From: JBGRQA01 sp041725895
GTDB taxonomy: Bacteria; Bacteroidota; Bacteroidia; Bacteroidales; Marinifilaceae
Reading direction: 5' to 3'
NCBI GenBank assembly: GCA_041725895.1
Contig: JBGRQA010000003.1
Coordinates: forward strand, 1-64,000
Length of the DNA stretch: 64,000 bases
Shown: positions 19,183-29,530 of the stretch, piece by piece
Layout: every line of letters starts with the position of its first letter
How positions within the stretch are numbered: the stretch's first letter is position 1
Made by a program: the position numbers and the translations under genes
Notes under the pieces: model-generated
Seen by the model: the letters and a program-made list of their open reading frames with translations, nothing else
What the model was told of the DNA's origin: nothing
The model's database searches: none

Positions 19183-21549
19183 GTGAAGAATTACTTGAAT
19201 ATTATTAAATACTCTCTTTTTCTACTGCTGTTCAATTTTTTCCATTGTAATGCGCAGAACATTTTCCAGTTAAGCGGCACCGTAAAAGACAGTCAAACCG
19301 GCTCATCATTACCCGGGGCTCATATCCTTATTAATAAAACCAAGGGGACAACAACAAATAGCAAGGGAGAATTTCACATTCAACTTCCAGCAGGAGAAAT
19401 AAAAGTTCAAGTTAGTTTTATGGGCTATCATCCCTACCAAAAGGAAATCACTTTAGAAAGAAAGGTAGAACTTACTGTAGATCTGCACCCCATCTCACTT
19501 GAACAAGAAGAAATCGTTGTAAAGGCAAGAAGAGACAACCACAACATCAGTTCTGCAGAAACAGGATTTCAGCGCTTAAAAGCTTCAGAAATCGAACAAC
19601 TTCCTACTTTCCTGGGAAGTCCTGATCCCATAAAAGCCCTTCAGTATACCCCGGGAATTCAATCTGTAGGAGAAGGAAATGCAGGAATCTATGTTCGAGG
19701 AGGAACGCCCGGGCAAAATCTGATTCTACTTGATCAAATGCCTCTTCACAATCCCTCTCACCTCCTTGGGATTTATTCGGTTTTCAACTCACTCAGCATT
19801 CAAAACCTAAACCTTATAAAGGGAGGTATTCCAGCCCAATACGGAGGCAAACTATCCTCTGTTATTGAAGTGAATACTCCAGCCAGTTCAGAAAATAGAG
19901 TCAGTTTTGCCGGTAATATTGGAACCCTTTCCAGTGCAGGAGTAATTAAAGGAAAAACACAAAACGAAAGGGGATTTTTTCTACTTTCAGCCCGCAGAAC
20001 TCATCTGGACTTAATCAAATCCTTACTAATTGAACCACTTAGTAAAAACAGTTCCCGATTTTTCAGAGAAACCAATTACCATTTCAATGATATTTATGCA
20101 AAATATTCTTACTGCATAGGAACCAAGGACCGAATAACTGCTCAGTATTTTTTTAGCTCCGATCATTACAAATATTGTAAAGAGCCACTGAGCAACAAAA
20201 TGAACTGGGACAATTGGGCAGGAGCTCTTATATGGACTCACCAAACCTCCTCTAACTTCTCCTACAAAAGTATCCTAAGTTACACATCTCATTGTATGGA
20301 CATGACTTCATTTTTCGAGGATTATGAATTCCTCCTGGGCTCACGTTTACATACTTTAAATCATAAACTGGAATTTCTCCTGAATACGGCAAATCACCAA
20401 ATGAGATATGGCTGGGAATTGGTCTACAACAACACCGTTCCGGAAAAGGTTAAAACCATAATGCCCGATATAAATTACCAGGATCAGGATGAATTAAATT
20501 CTGCAGAGGCCAATCTCTATTTTAATGATGAAATGAACCTATTGCCTAAACTAAAGCTAAATGCAGGATTCCGATTGCATAGAATTTTGCACGTAGGCCC
20601 CTACAAACAATTTGCAGAAGATGAAACGGGTAAACGGTTAGAAACAAAAAGCTATTCGAAGTATAAAATCGTAAAGGGCTACAATTTTTTTGAGCCTAGA
20701 ATTTCTTTCTCTTACCAACTCAGACCCAATCAATCAATAAAAGCCTCCTACACGGAAAACAACCAAAATTTCCATTTGGCTGAAGTGGGATCGGTAAGTT
20801 TACCCACAGATATCTGGACTTCCTCTACAGAAGATTTGCCACCGGAAAAAGCTCGCCAATTCACACTGGGATACTATCACAATTTTGCCAACAACAATTT
20901 TGAAACCAGCACTGAAATCTACTATAAGAAACTGACCAACCAAATTGAATTGAAGGAAAGTGTGGTTCTGAAAATGGAGAAAGAAATATTCGAGGATCAA
21001 TTCTACATGGGAGAAGGTAGAGCCTATGGTTTTGAATTCTTCATCAAAAAGAAAACAGGACGCTTTACCGGATGGTTAGGTTACTCCCTTTCCAAAAGTC
21101 AGAAACGAATCCCTGAAATCAATCAGGGCAAGTATTACAACACCAAGTATGATCGCCGGCACGACCTGTCTTTGACACTAAATTACAACCACAATTCGAA
21201 GTGGAGCTATTCGGCCGCCTTTGTTTACGCCACAGGAAACACAATGACCTTGCCGGTCGGCCGATATATCATCCAGGGAAACATTGTAAATGACTATGGA
21301 AAAATCAACGCATTCAGAATGCCTGCCTACCATCGTTTGGATCTTTCTGCCAAATACCAGGTGGTAAAGAAAAAGCAATTCGAATCCTTCTGGACCTTTG
21401 CCCTCTATAATGTATACGGTCGATCCAATCCCTACTTCATCTATTTTTCAGCCAAGGGAGATCTGGACAACTACAAATTGGATGTGAAAGCAAAGCAAAT
21501 CTCCCTTTTTCCTATTCTCCCATCCATTTCCTGGAACTTTAAATTCTAA
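19183..21549 (+). CDS. TonB-dependent receptor with CarboxypepD_reg-like domain
   Basis: 788 aa, with a GTG start that gives a good signal peptide (MKNYLNIIKYSLFLLLFNFF...NAQ). An N-terminal carboxypeptidase-regulatory-like domain (about 28-105; SGTVKDSQTGSSLPGAHI), a plug (about 130-235; YVRGGTPGQNLILLDQMPL) and a 22-strand barrel ending ISWNFKF follow. It is smaller than SusC-type receptors and belongs to the class that pairs with a DUF4249 lipoprotein, encoded 3 bp downstream. The ligand is unknown; such pairs are often linked to metal, siderophore or peptide uptake. No riboswitch or Fur-like site is evident upstream. Confidence 0.9.
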   Translation: MKNYLNIIKYSLFLLLFNFFHCNAQNIFQLSGTVKDSQTGSSLPGAHILINKTKGTTTNSKGEFHIQLPAGEIKVQVSFMGYHPYQKEITLERKVELTVDLHPISLEQEEIVVKARRDNHNISSAETGFQRLKASEIEQLPTFLGSPDPIKALQYTPGIQSVGEGNAGIYVRGGTPGQNLILLDQMPLHNPSHLLGIYSVFNSLSIQNLNLIKGGIPAQYGGKLSSVIEVNTPASSENRVSFAGNIGTLSSAGVIKGKTQNERGFFLLSARRTHLDLIKSLLIEPLSKNSSRFFRETNYHFNDIYAKYSYCIGTKDRITAQYFFSSDHYKYCKEPLSNKMNWDNWAGALIWTHQTSSNFSYKSILSYTSHCMDMTSFFEDYEFLLGSRLHTLNHKLEFLLNTANHQMRYGWELVYNNTVPEKVKTIMPDINYQDQDELNSAEANLYFNDEMNLLPKLKLNAGFRLHRILHVGPYKQFAEDETGKRLETKSYSKYKIVKGYNFFEPRISFSYQLRPNQSIKASYTENNQNFHLAEVGSVSLPTDIWTSSTEDLPPEKARQFTLGYYHNFANNNFETSTEIYYKKLTNQIELKESVVLKMEKEIFEDQFYMGEGRAYGFEFFIKKKTGRFTGWLGYSLSKSQKRIPEINQGKYYNTKYDRRHDLSLTLNYNHNSKWSYSAAFVYATGNTMTLPVGRYIIQGNIVNDYGKINAFRMPAYHRLDLSAKYQVVKKKQFESFWTFALYNVYGRSNPYFIYFSAKGDLDNYKLDVKAKQISLFPILPSISWNFKF

Positions 21550-21552
21550 ACC

Positions 21553-22425
21553 ATGCAAAAAGCAATCACCCTATTCTCAATAAATATCCTAATTCTCCTT
21601 TTATCCTGTAACCAGGAAGTGAATGTAGATCTCCCCTCCTACAACGGCAAGATAGTGGTAGACGGATGGATTGAGCAGGATGGTTATGCCAAAGTCCTAC
21701 TAACCAAAAGTGCACCCTACTTTGGCAAATTGGATTCCATAGCACTCCGGGAGTTGGTGCTCACTCGTGCAAAGGTCAGTGTCAGCGATGGCGAAACAAC
21801 AGAAGTATTAACCCTGCATCCAAATCCGGACTATTTCCCTCCTCTTCTCTATTCCGGATATCAATTAAAAGGAGAGATTGGCAAAACTTATCAGTTAACA
21901 ATTGAATATGCGAGGCAAAAAATCACAGCAGAAACCAGCATTCCCATTCCTCCAAAAGTGGAAAAAATCTGGTTTGAAACCGATCCCAAAGAACCTGAAA
22001 AGGGAATGATCTGGGCTAGTATATCTAATGATCCGGCCCAGACAAATTACTACCGGATTTTTACGCAGACAATTGGCCTGGAGCAAAAATATTTCCCAAT
22101 TGCATTTCCCAATTATTCGGATCAGAGCTTTAATGGCCAAAACCGAAACATCCCCCTATACCCGGGAACTTCAAATACCATGAGTTCCCATCCAAAAGAA
22201 AACTATAGCCTTGAGGATACAGTACTGATAAAAATCTGTACTATGGATAGAATGGCATTTGAATACTGGGAGGATTTTCAACAGGAAATGATCAATTCAA
22301 AAAATCCCTTCGCAACCTCAAATACAACCCTTAATTCAAACATTCAAGGAGATGCTTTGGGGATTTGGTGTGGGTATGGTGCGCATTATTCACGAATAAC
22401 TACAACAAGGCAGTCCGAAAATTAA
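21553..22425 (+). CDS. DUF4249 surface lipoprotein, partner of the TonB receptor
   Basis: 290 aa. The signal peptide ends in a lipobox (ILLLSCNQ), so it is probably an outer-membrane lipoprotein. EVNVDLPSYNGKIVVDGWIEQDGYAKVLLTKSAPYF at the N-terminus and GDALGIWCGYGAHYSRI at the C-terminus are the conserved ends of DUF4249. The gene starts 3 bp after the TonB receptor stop codon, so the two are co-translated and presumably form one uptake complex, like SusD with SusC but of a different fold. Confidence 0.85.
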   Translation: MQKAITLFSINILILLLSCNQEVNVDLPSYNGKIVVDGWIEQDGYAKVLLTKSAPYFGKLDSIALRELVLTRAKVSVSDGETTEVLTLHPNPDYFPPLLYSGYQLKGEIGKTYQLTIEYARQKITAETSIPIPPKVEKIWFETDPKEPEKGMIWASISNDPAQTNYYRIFTQTIGLEQKYFPIAFPNYSDQSFNGQNRNIPLYPGTSNTMSSHPKENYSLEDTVLIKICTMDRMAFEYWEDFQQEMINSKNPFATSNTTLNSNIQGDALGIWCGYGAHYSRITTTRQSEN

Positions 22426-22454
22426 TGTTGAAAACCATACTTTTGACCCACAAA

Positions 22455-22479
22455 AAAAGCTCCTACGTAAGGAGCTTTT
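22455..22479. terminator. Bidirectional terminator between convergent genes
   Basis: AAAAGCTCCT / AGGAGCTTTT with a 5-nt loop lies between the DUF4249 gene (+) and a lipoprotein gene (-). T-runs on both strands suit both directions. Confidence 0.75.
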
Positions 22480-22501
22480 CATCAAAATAAAATTCAACCT
22501 A

Positions 22502-23722
22502 TTAACTTTCAATGGTGTTCTCGATATTAGTCAATTCTTCCAGAAAATTATCCAGCATTTGACCAAAATAGGTTTCGGAATCTACCTTCGATCCATCGGG
22601 AAACACCATTTGAATATCTACATAAATATCATCGCTTGCTTCATCCTCAATTACCACCCACTCAACATCAGCAATGGTCTCAGAAGCATCAGAGAAGCCA
22701 AGAGTAAGACTCATGTTGTTGTTCACCAACTGAACCATTTCCCTCTCACGCTCTCTACGGTTCTCATAGGTATCCGGCATACCTTCGTACCTGTTGCGTA
22801 TATTCATTTCTCCATCATGAATCGCTTTTAAGTTCCCCTCACCTTTCATCATGATGGTTCCGATGTTGATTTTAAAGTTGGCCGTATTGAAAACATCCGT
22901 AGACTCCTGCTGGAATTCAGCCTGAGAAAAATCCCCTTCTCCTCCCAGGGTTATCTCCAAAATAAGGATTTCCGCCTTCTTTAAAGACATCGCGGATTCA
23001 AAGGTGACATTGTTGATTATCGACTCATTAAAACTAAATTCATAATCAGACAAGATCAATTTTACATCAAAGGATTGGGGAAGATCTTCACCACTAATTA
23101 ATTTTGCAGAATAGAATAAATCAACAATGGTCTGTTCACCTTTCACCATTACTAACTCAACGGCGGTCGGAACATATTCCTCGTCAATCAACTTTGTTTG
23201 CAGATCGATAATTGTAAGGGATACATTGTTTTCCTCATCAGATTCGGAGGCCGGAAAAAGAAAAACAACACCTTGCTCCCCGGCTACATACTCCCATTCC
23301 TTAGTTTCGTAATTGTACGTGTAAGTTCCTTGCTCATTCCATAGTTCCTGAAGAGAATAATCCTCCTCTTCCCCTGTGCCATCCAGCTTTACACTGGAAG
23401 TAAAATTTTTAAAATCCTCAATGTCACCAATTTTTGCTATAGCATTTACTAAAGGAACAGGTATAGATCCATTAGAGATACCACCCACCTGAAGGTTTTC
23501 CGTTAGTTTCATAAAGTGCTGACTGACCTTCACTCCGGGTTCATTGGCCAATTCCTCGACATCATCCAAAAGCCTCAATCCAGCTTCTTCTACCTTGCCT
23601 TTATTCTCTTCGATAATATTCTCCTTCTCTTCCGAATTATCATCATTATCTTTGTCGGAACAAGATAAAACCAGAGAAGCGCCAAAGAGTAATACTCCCC
23701 AAAACCATAATTCCTTTTTCAT
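22502..23722 (-). CDS. Lipoprotein of unknown function, paralogue 1
   Basis: 406 aa. Signal peptide with lipobox (GASLVLSCSDKD) and an Asp/Glu-rich linker after the Cys. Not a family I recognise. It is clearly paralogous to the neighbour at 23932-25128: both share the opening ...EENK..VE.AGL, a GTYTYNYETKEWEYVAG.QGVVF.FP block near residues 145-170, the order of beta-rich segments and a final SYVDAETYFGxML-type motif (here SKVDSETYFGQMLDNF). The two sit in tandem with a terminator between them, so they came from a gene duplication and are separately transcribed. A structural or surface role is possible, with no direct evidence. Confidence 0.75.
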   Translation of the reverse strand: MKKELWFWGVLLFGASLVLSCSDKDNDDNSEEKENIIEENKGKVEEAGLRLLDDVEELANEPGVKVSQHFMKLTENLQVGGISNGSIPVPLVNAIAKIGDIEDFKNFTSSVKLDGTGEEEDYSLQELWNEQGTYTYNYETKEWEYVAGEQGVVFLFPASESDEENNVSLTIIDLQTKLIDEEYVPTAVELVMVKGEQTIVDLFYSAKLISGEDLPQSFDVKLILSDYEFSFNESIINNVTFESAMSLKKAEILILEITLGGEGDFSQAEFQQESTDVFNTANFKINIGTIMMKGEGNLKAIHDGEMNIRNRYEGMPDTYENRREREREMVQLVNNNMSLTLGFSDASETIADVEWVVIEDEASDDIYVDIQMVFPDGSKVDSETYFGQMLDNFLEELTNIENTIES

Positions 23723-23883
23723 AACCAGTCGAATTAATTAGTAACAATATTAATTATCGAATATGTGAGTATACAATTTACGGAAAGAGAAGGTAAAAAA
23801 AAACGAATCGTACGAATATGATTTTCAAAACAAATATCATTCTGAAAGAAGTAAATTCTCGTATTTTTGTAGAAAGACAAAAA

Positions 23884-23905
23884 AAGCTGTCCAATAGGAC
23901 AGCTT
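23884..23905 (-). terminator. Intrinsic terminator after lipoprotein paralogue 2
   Basis: AAGCTGTCC / GGACAGCTT with a 4-nt loop. On the minus strand it is followed by a run of seven T and lies about 26 bp after the stop codon at 23932. Confidence 0.8.
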
Positions 23906-23931
23906 GTAAACAATTATTGTAGAGCTTTTAT

Positions 23932-25128
23932 TTATCTCAACTTTTCCTCTAAACCCAATAGTTTATTATAAAATGTTTTCAACATAGGACCAAAATAAGT
24001 CTCTGCATCTACATAGGAATCATCACCGAATTTCAGACGAACATCAATTTCACAGTCATTCTCATCCTTTTTCACAAAGAACTCTCCCTTGGCGATCATC
24101 TGGCTATTGTTAGAAAATCTCAGTGCCATTGTCACATTTTTATTCATCAGCTCAACCAATCCTTCCATATATTTTAGCTCATCTGCAGTGGTAGAATTTT
24201 CATTATCATATTGCGCATATAATAATTTCTCCTCATCACGAAGGGTTTTCACATCTCCCTCACCATCTACCATTATATCGCCTAAAGTAAAAGCAAAGTC
24301 AGCCTTATCCAAAACTTCAATAGGAGCTTCAGCATCCTCAACTTTTTTCAAATCTCCTTCCGCCTTTAATTCGAAGTTTAGAACTTGAGAATCTCCTGCG
24401 TTAAAATCCACATCTGAGGCAAACACTTTTCCTTCTTTTACACTTTCGCTCAAAACAAATTTGTAATTCCCCAAAACCAATTGGGCAGAAATCTCCTGGT
24501 TTAACAAATCTGCTGAAACACTTGCAGAATAATCAAGGCTCATGATTTGTTGATCCCCTTCTTCCAATTTTAGTTTTAGAACAACGGGAATCGTTTCGTC
24601 CATTATGTTCTTAACCTGAAAGTCGCTAATTTCAAGGGTGGCCATGGTGTCGTCATTTTCTGAAGTTGAAGGAAACTTGAAAACAACACCGTTTTCTCCA
24701 GCAACATATTTCCAGTCCCCAGTTTCATTGTTATAGGTATAAACCCCTTTGTGTTGGAATAAATCCTCAATTCCTTCCCCTTCTTCCTGCTTTAAAGAAG
24801 TAGCAAGCTCCAATACATCTTTGGATTGATCCAACTTAGCCAAAGGTTCAATCCATGAAAAATTCACAGTTGATCCAGTCATATTTCCAATTGAAAGATT
24901 CTCGGCCAAATCCACAAAATTTTTACTAACTGCAACAGCCTTCTCGTTTACAATGGCTTCAGTTTGAGAAATCACCTTCAAACCTGCATCCTCAACAATT
25001 TTCTTGTTCTCCTCAACAGAAGCTTCGCTAAATTCATTGGATTTATCTTCTTTATCATCGTCGGAACAAGAAGAAACAAATAGGGACATACACAAAAGCG
25101 CCCCTACAATCATAAAATTCTTTTTCAT
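23932..25128 (-). CDS. Lipoprotein of unknown function, paralogue 2
   Basis: 398 aa. Signal peptide with lipobox (MSLFVSSCSDDDKEDKS). It shares segment order and motifs with 22502-23722 (GVYTYNNETGDWKYVAGENGVVFKFP and DSYVDAETYFGPMLKTFYNKL are the counterparts). It is rich in Glu and Asp, so acidic. A possible -7 box (TAATTTTG on the minus strand, 25172-25179) lies upstream. Function unknown. Confidence 0.75.
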   Translation of the reverse strand: MKKNFMIVGALLCMSLFVSSCSDDDKEDKSNEFSEASVEENKKIVEDAGLKVISQTEAIVNEKAVAVSKNFVDLAENLSIGNMTGSTVNFSWIEPLAKLDQSKDVLELATSLKQEEGEGIEDLFQHKGVYTYNNETGDWKYVAGENGVVFKFPSTSENDDTMATLEISDFQVKNIMDETIPVVLKLKLEEGDQQIMSLDYSASVSADLLNQEISAQLVLGNYKFVLSESVKEGKVFASDVDFNAGDSQVLNFELKAEGDLKKVEDAEAPIEVLDKADFAFTLGDIMVDGEGDVKTLRDEEKLLYAQYDNENSTTADELKYMEGLVELMNKNVTMALRFSNNSQMIAKGEFFVKKDENDCEIDVRLKFGDDSYVDAETYFGPMLKTFYNKLLGLEEKLR

Positions 25129-25217
25129 AGTAACTATTCAAATTTATTATAATAAGTGCTAAAAACGACAACAAAATTAAACAATAACTGCACAACATCT
25201 ATCATAAAAAAGAAAAA

Positions 25218-25242
25218 CCGTCTCATTAATTTAATGAGACGG
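25218..25242 (-). terminator. Intrinsic terminator after sugar transporter gene
   Basis: A 25-bp perfect palindrome (arms CCGTCTCATTAA / TTAATGAGACGG) is followed on the minus strand by TTTTTCTTTTTT, about 80 bp after the transporter stop codon. Confidence 0.85.
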
Positions 25243-25321
25243 CTCTAAACATTTACAAACTAAAAGTTTTATAATGCAATCAATAATATTTATGTAGAAA
25301 TAAATTCAAACAGAACACAAT

Positions 25322-26599
25322 TTATTCCTTCCCGGCAGGACAAACCTTTACCGCATGCTTTCCAATTTTATGTCCTTTCACAGCAAAGAAAAGTATAAAC
25401 AGATAGCATGGTATCATAATGATATAAGCAAATTGATCATTAGCTACTTCAGCTATTTTCCCATACAACATAGGCAGAAGAGCTCCCCCTGAAATGGCCA
25501 TCACCAAAAATGCAGAAGCCATTTTGGTAAATTTGCCCAGACCATCAATTGCCAGAGGCCAAATTGCCGGCCACATCAAAGAATTGGCCAACCCTAATAG
25601 AGCAATACAAAGAATAGAGGTAAACCCTGAAGTAGCAATAGCTAATGCAGAAAAAACAACCCCCAAACCGGCACAAATTTTTAAAGCAGTCGACTGAGTC
25701 AAAAACTTCGGAATCGCTACAATACCAACAACATAACCAAAAATCATTGCAGCCAGAGTAATTGAAGAAAAGAACTTAGCCTCCTTCAATGGAAATCCCA
25801 GAAACTCACCGTACTGAATTAATGTATCCACTGCTATTACCTCTACTCCAACATAAAAGAAAAGAGTAGCAACTCCCAACCACAGGTAGGGAAATTGAAA
25901 GATACTGGATCTGGAATCCGTACCTTGCTCGCCTTCTTCCTCAGCAGCTTCTACCTCCGGTAGTTTGGATTTACTGATCCAAACGGAAAGCAGTACTAGA
26001 ACACCAGCCATAACAAGGTAAGGCAAAATAACTTTTTCAGCCATCAAATCCAATTCCGCTGCCTTTGCAGCACTTTCCATATGGGCCAGTTTTTCTTTCA
26101 ATGCATCAGCTCCTTTCAAAACCACAGCACCCAAAATGATTGGACTCAAAATTCCGGCAATTTTATTGGCAATCCCCATAATACTTATTCGCTTAGCTGC
26201 ACTCTCGATAGGCCCAAGAATTGTTACATAAGGATTGGAAGCCGTTTGTAACAGGGACAAACCAGTTCCCTGTACAAAAAGACCTAAAAGAAACAGGGTA
26301 AAATCTCTTGAATTGGCGGCAGGAATAAAAATAAGAGCTCCTCCAGCCATTACCAGTAGGCCCAGTCCCATTCCATTCTTGAAACCAACTTTTTTCAGAA
26401 TCGCAGAAGAGGGCAAAGCCATCACAAAATAAGCAATATAAAAAGCAAAGGTTACCAACATTGCCTGGGTTTTGGTTAGCTCGCAAGCCATTCGCAAATA
26501 GGGTATCAAGGTGGCATTTAACCAGGTAACAAATCCAAACACAAAAAATAGTATCCCAATAATCAGGATCGGTCCAAAATTGTTCTTCGATTGAGTCAT
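25322..26599 (-). CDS. Sugar MFS transporter, FucP/GluP family
   Basis: 425 aa with about 12 predicted membrane helices. The N-terminal GPILIIGILFFVFGFVTWLN, YFVMALPSSAILKKVGFKNG and QTASNPYVTILGP are hallmarks of the fucose/glucose/galactose:H+ symporter family in the inner membrane. A long hydrophilic loop (about 160-230) splits the two six-helix halves. The sugar cannot be read from sequence: fucose, glucose/galactose and N-acetylglucosamine importers of this family look alike. Single gene with its own terminator; no sugar-catabolic gene is adjacent. Confidence 0.9.
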   Translation of the reverse strand: MTQSKNNFGPILIIGILFFVFGFVTWLNATLIPYLRMACELTKTQAMLVTFAFYIAYFVMALPSSAILKKVGFKNGMGLGLLVMAGGALIFIPAANSRDFTLFLLGLFVQGTGLSLLQTASNPYVTILGPIESAAKRISIMGIANKIAGILSPIILGAVVLKGADALKEKLAHMESAAKAAELDLMAEKVILPYLVMAGVLVLLSVWISKSKLPEVEAAEEEGEQGTDSRSSIFQFPYLWLGVATLFFYVGVEVIAVDTLIQYGEFLGFPLKEAKFFSSITLAAMIFGYVVGIVAIPKFLTQSTALKICAGLGVVFSALAIATSGFTSILCIALLGLANSLMWPAIWPLAIDGLGKFTKMASAFLVMAISGGALLPMLYGKIAEVANDQFAYIIMIPCYLFILFFAVKGHKIGKHAVKVCPAGKE

Positions 26600-27071
26600 G
26601 TAGATTGGTATAAAGTTTAAATTATTATTCTATGTCTTTCAAATATTACACCTCACCCGATCCTTCTCCTACTAAAAGCCGATCACATGTGAGAAATGAT
26701 TTTAAAATATTTTAAAAACAACGATGCTAATATATAAATATTTTTCCTATCCATTGACGTCTACGTCAAAATTCCAACAACTAAAATCAAAAATAGTGAG
26801 CCTTTCCGGCTTTTCAAACCAATTAAAATCAAACTTTCCTGGAAGTTGTTTTTAGGGTAACTGCCTCTACCTCCGTAAAAAGAAACACGAACGCAATTTC
26901 CAACCCCCTACTTCTCGATCCAACCATTTCTACAACCTACCCCAGAGAGTAAGACTACCACTCTGCTAAAAGACGGAATGGTAAAGGGAGAGAAACAGTC
27001 CTATACATAGATCCATTAACGAAAAAAGGCGATCCGAAGACCGCCTTTTCTTTGCAAATTGTTCTGATGAA
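26600..27071. other. Intergenic region, terminator at right end
   Basis: About 470 bp upstream of the sugar transporter gene. Apart from the terminator at 27024-27049 I see no gene or repeat. Confidence 0.4.
27024..27049 (-). terminator. Intrinsic terminator after the riboswitch-controlled TonB receptor
   Basis: AAAAGGCG / CGCCTTTT stem. On the minus strand it ends in TTTTTT, about 22 bp after the stop codon at 27072. Confidence 0.8.
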
Positions 27072-29210
27072 CTAGAATCGAACAGCAATTTTTCCCATTA
27101 CCGAACGACCTGGCATATTGTAACCATCCTTTTCGGTATAATTCTCGTCCAATAAGTTAGAAACGGTTAAACCAAAAGTATATTTCTCTTTAAAGGTATA
27201 ACTAGCTGAGTAATCAAAAATCATAGAAACCGGGTGTCGCAAAATAGCTTCATTGGATAATTCGGGTCTAATTTTCTTTCCATCTTCAAGAACGATGGCT
27301 TCGTAAGCGGATGTGCTTTTGTTCCATTTACGATACCAATTCTGTTCGTAACGATGACCAATATAACGAGCATTCAATCGTGTAGTAAATCCCTTTAGAT
27401 TATCAAATTCGACACCAAAATTTCCGGTATTCTCTCTAACGTACAACATTGCAGATTCTACCTTTTTCTTTTCAACGGTTGCATCAAACAAATGAGTGTA
27501 GTTTCCATATACTTTCAGTGAATAGTTGTAATCACTAATTGCTCCAAAATCATAGGAAGCGGATATTTCTAAACCGTTCATATCGGATTTATCAGCATTT
27601 TCGAAACTAGAATCCCCGTTATCGAGATAACAAGTTACAATTTTGTCATTGTGATGTGTCTGGAAATAAGTAGCATCAAAACTTATCCCTTTAGCAAAAT
27701 TCTTATACTCGAAACCAAAATCCAAGGTATTGGAGTATTCAGGATCCAAATTAGGGTTACCTACGGTTCGGCCATAATATCCATCGTAAGCTCCGGCCAT
27801 TTGATATGCATCAGGAGTCAAAAATGCGGTTCCAAAACTTGCATGAGCAGCCAAAGCCTTTATAAAATTGTACTTTACTCCAATATTATAGGTAAATACA
27901 TTATAATTTTCCTTTGATTCTTTTGAATTCAATGGTTTATATTCATCTAATTCCAATTGAGAAAAATCCATTCGGGTCCCGGCAGATAGATTCAGCTTTT
28001 TTTCAAAAAGACGTACATGTGCCTGGGTATAAACAGCAGACGAAGCATTGGAATAATCAGGTTTATATGAATTGCGAACTTCTCCCGAGGATTTCCATCC
28101 CATAGTCTCATAACGGTCCGTTTTATGATCTGCTCCGATTACCAAGGAATGGTCGCCTAAGGTAATAAGATCAGACATCTGGAAACCATAATTTTTATAT
28201 ATTGTTTCCGACCCCACATAAAACTCTTTTGTGGTAGAATTAATACTATACGAATCGCTTAAATCATTAGCATAAAATGGGCTAAAGCTTAATTTATGGT
28301 TTCCTATATTTCCTGATAAATCAATACCAAAATTGTAGCGTTCCATATCTTTTTTCTTCATTCCATAGTTGTGCCAGAAACTACCTGGAGTTTCTACCCC
28401 ATCAGCCAGGAAATAGGACGCTTTGAAATTAATTTTCCAATTCTCATTGAATTTATAACCAACGCGGGAATCCATATTCAATCTGGAAAAGCAAGAGTTT
28501 TCCATTCGTTCTCCCTTACTATCGGGATCTAATATGATTTTCTCAATAGTACTATGTCCGAAAATATCATTCTTACCTATTACATAATCCTTACCCTGAC
28601 GGTAACTACCATACGAAAAGTCAAAATCAACCTTATCGACAATTTCACCTCCTATATTAAATCCAATTTTAGAAGTGTTAAAACTTCCATATTGCAGATC
28701 TATATTACCACCAATCTGATCCAGGCTTTCCTTGGTTACAATATTGATAACTCCGGCCATTGCTGAGGATCCATATTGGGCTGAGAATGGGCCCTTCAAA
28801 ATTTCAACACGTTCCACATTTCCTAAATCAATCGAACCAATGTTTTTTGTTGGTGATGGAACTCCATTAATAAGAATTACGGCATATTTATTGGTAGTAG
28901 TTGGAGCAAAACCTCTCATACTAATTGATGATAGTACACCAGGGTATTGTATGATATCAACACCTGAGGTTTTCTTTAATAAATCCCCCATATCAACTGC
29001 AGGAGTCGAACCAATCACTCTCTTGGTAATTACCTCTACTTTTTGAGGCAAATCCTTCATTTTAGCATTCACGCGAGAAGCGCTAACCTTAACTTCGTTT
29101 AGGTTTAGATGTCTTACAGCAGTGGTATCAATAACCGGTACATCATCGGCTTTTACCGTAAAATTTAGCATCGAAAGCAATGCAAAAGCTGTTACAATTG
29201 TCTTTTTCAT
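27072..29210 (-). CDS. TonB-dependent receptor, BtuB-like (corrinoid uptake)
   Basis: 712 aa. Signal peptide (MKKTIVTAFALLSMLNFTVKA), short TonB-box region, plug (about 40-150; SMRGFAPTTTNKYAVILING, VERVEILKGPFSAQYGSSAMAGVINIVT) and a 22-strand barrel ending GRSVMGKIAVRF. It lacks the CarboxypepD_reg extension and has the size and layout of BtuB/CirA-type receptors. The 320-bp leader carries a cobalamin riboswitch (29531-29708), so expression should fall when intracellular cobalamin is high; that makes a corrinoid the most likely ligand. It is the probable outer-membrane entry for the ABC systems at 43-49 kb, which share the same type of switch. Confidence 0.88.
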   Translation of the reverse strand: MKKTIVTAFALLSMLNFTVKADDVPVIDTTAVRHLNLNEVKVSASRVNAKMKDLPQKVEVITKRVIGSTPAVDMGDLLKKTSGVDIIQYPGVLSSISMRGFAPTTTNKYAVILINGVPSPTKNIGSIDLGNVERVEILKGPFSAQYGSSAMAGVINIVTKESLDQIGGNIDLQYGSFNTSKIGFNIGGEIVDKVDFDFSYGSYRQGKDYVIGKNDIFGHSTIEKIILDPDSKGERMENSCFSRLNMDSRVGYKFNENWKINFKASYFLADGVETPGSFWHNYGMKKKDMERYNFGIDLSGNIGNHKLSFSPFYANDLSDSYSINSTTKEFYVGSETIYKNYGFQMSDLITLGDHSLVIGADHKTDRYETMGWKSSGEVRNSYKPDYSNASSAVYTQAHVRLFEKKLNLSAGTRMDFSQLELDEYKPLNSKESKENYNVFTYNIGVKYNFIKALAAHASFGTAFLTPDAYQMAGAYDGYYGRTVGNPNLDPEYSNTLDFGFEYKNFAKGISFDATYFQTHHNDKIVTCYLDNGDSSFENADKSDMNGLEISASYDFGAISDYNYSLKVYGNYTHLFDATVEKKKVESAMLYVRENTGNFGVEFDNLKGFTTRLNARYIGHRYEQNWYRKWNKSTSAYEAIVLEDGKKIRPELSNEAILRHPVSMIFDYSASYTFKEKYTFGLTVSNLLDENYTEKDGYNMPGRSVMGKIAVRF

Positions 29211-29530
29211 AGTGTTTTCATTTCATAGGAAACAGTACTACATTAAAAAGAATAATCATTCCTTCCTTTAATTCAGAAAACCTGAATGGACAGAACAGGA
29301 TAGGATTTCCCTTGAAGAAGGAACAATTACTCTTTTAATGCTTGTTTTCCAATGATCTTGGTTAAAATAATTGATTAAACTTGAGCACTACAGACAGGGA
29401 GCAGAAAGGAAAATTTTCACACAAGTAGCCATGGAATAAAGTTTTTGGCAGATAATTATCACTACACTACTATATGAAAAAACTCTTCTGTTCATTTACT
29501 CTTATCCCGAAAGCAATGACTTTATGATAC
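29211..29530. other. Leader between riboswitch and TonB receptor start
   Basis: 320 bp of untranslated leader. No further gene seen. The unusually long distance leaves room for an expression platform, but I could not single out a terminator. Confidence 0.4.
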
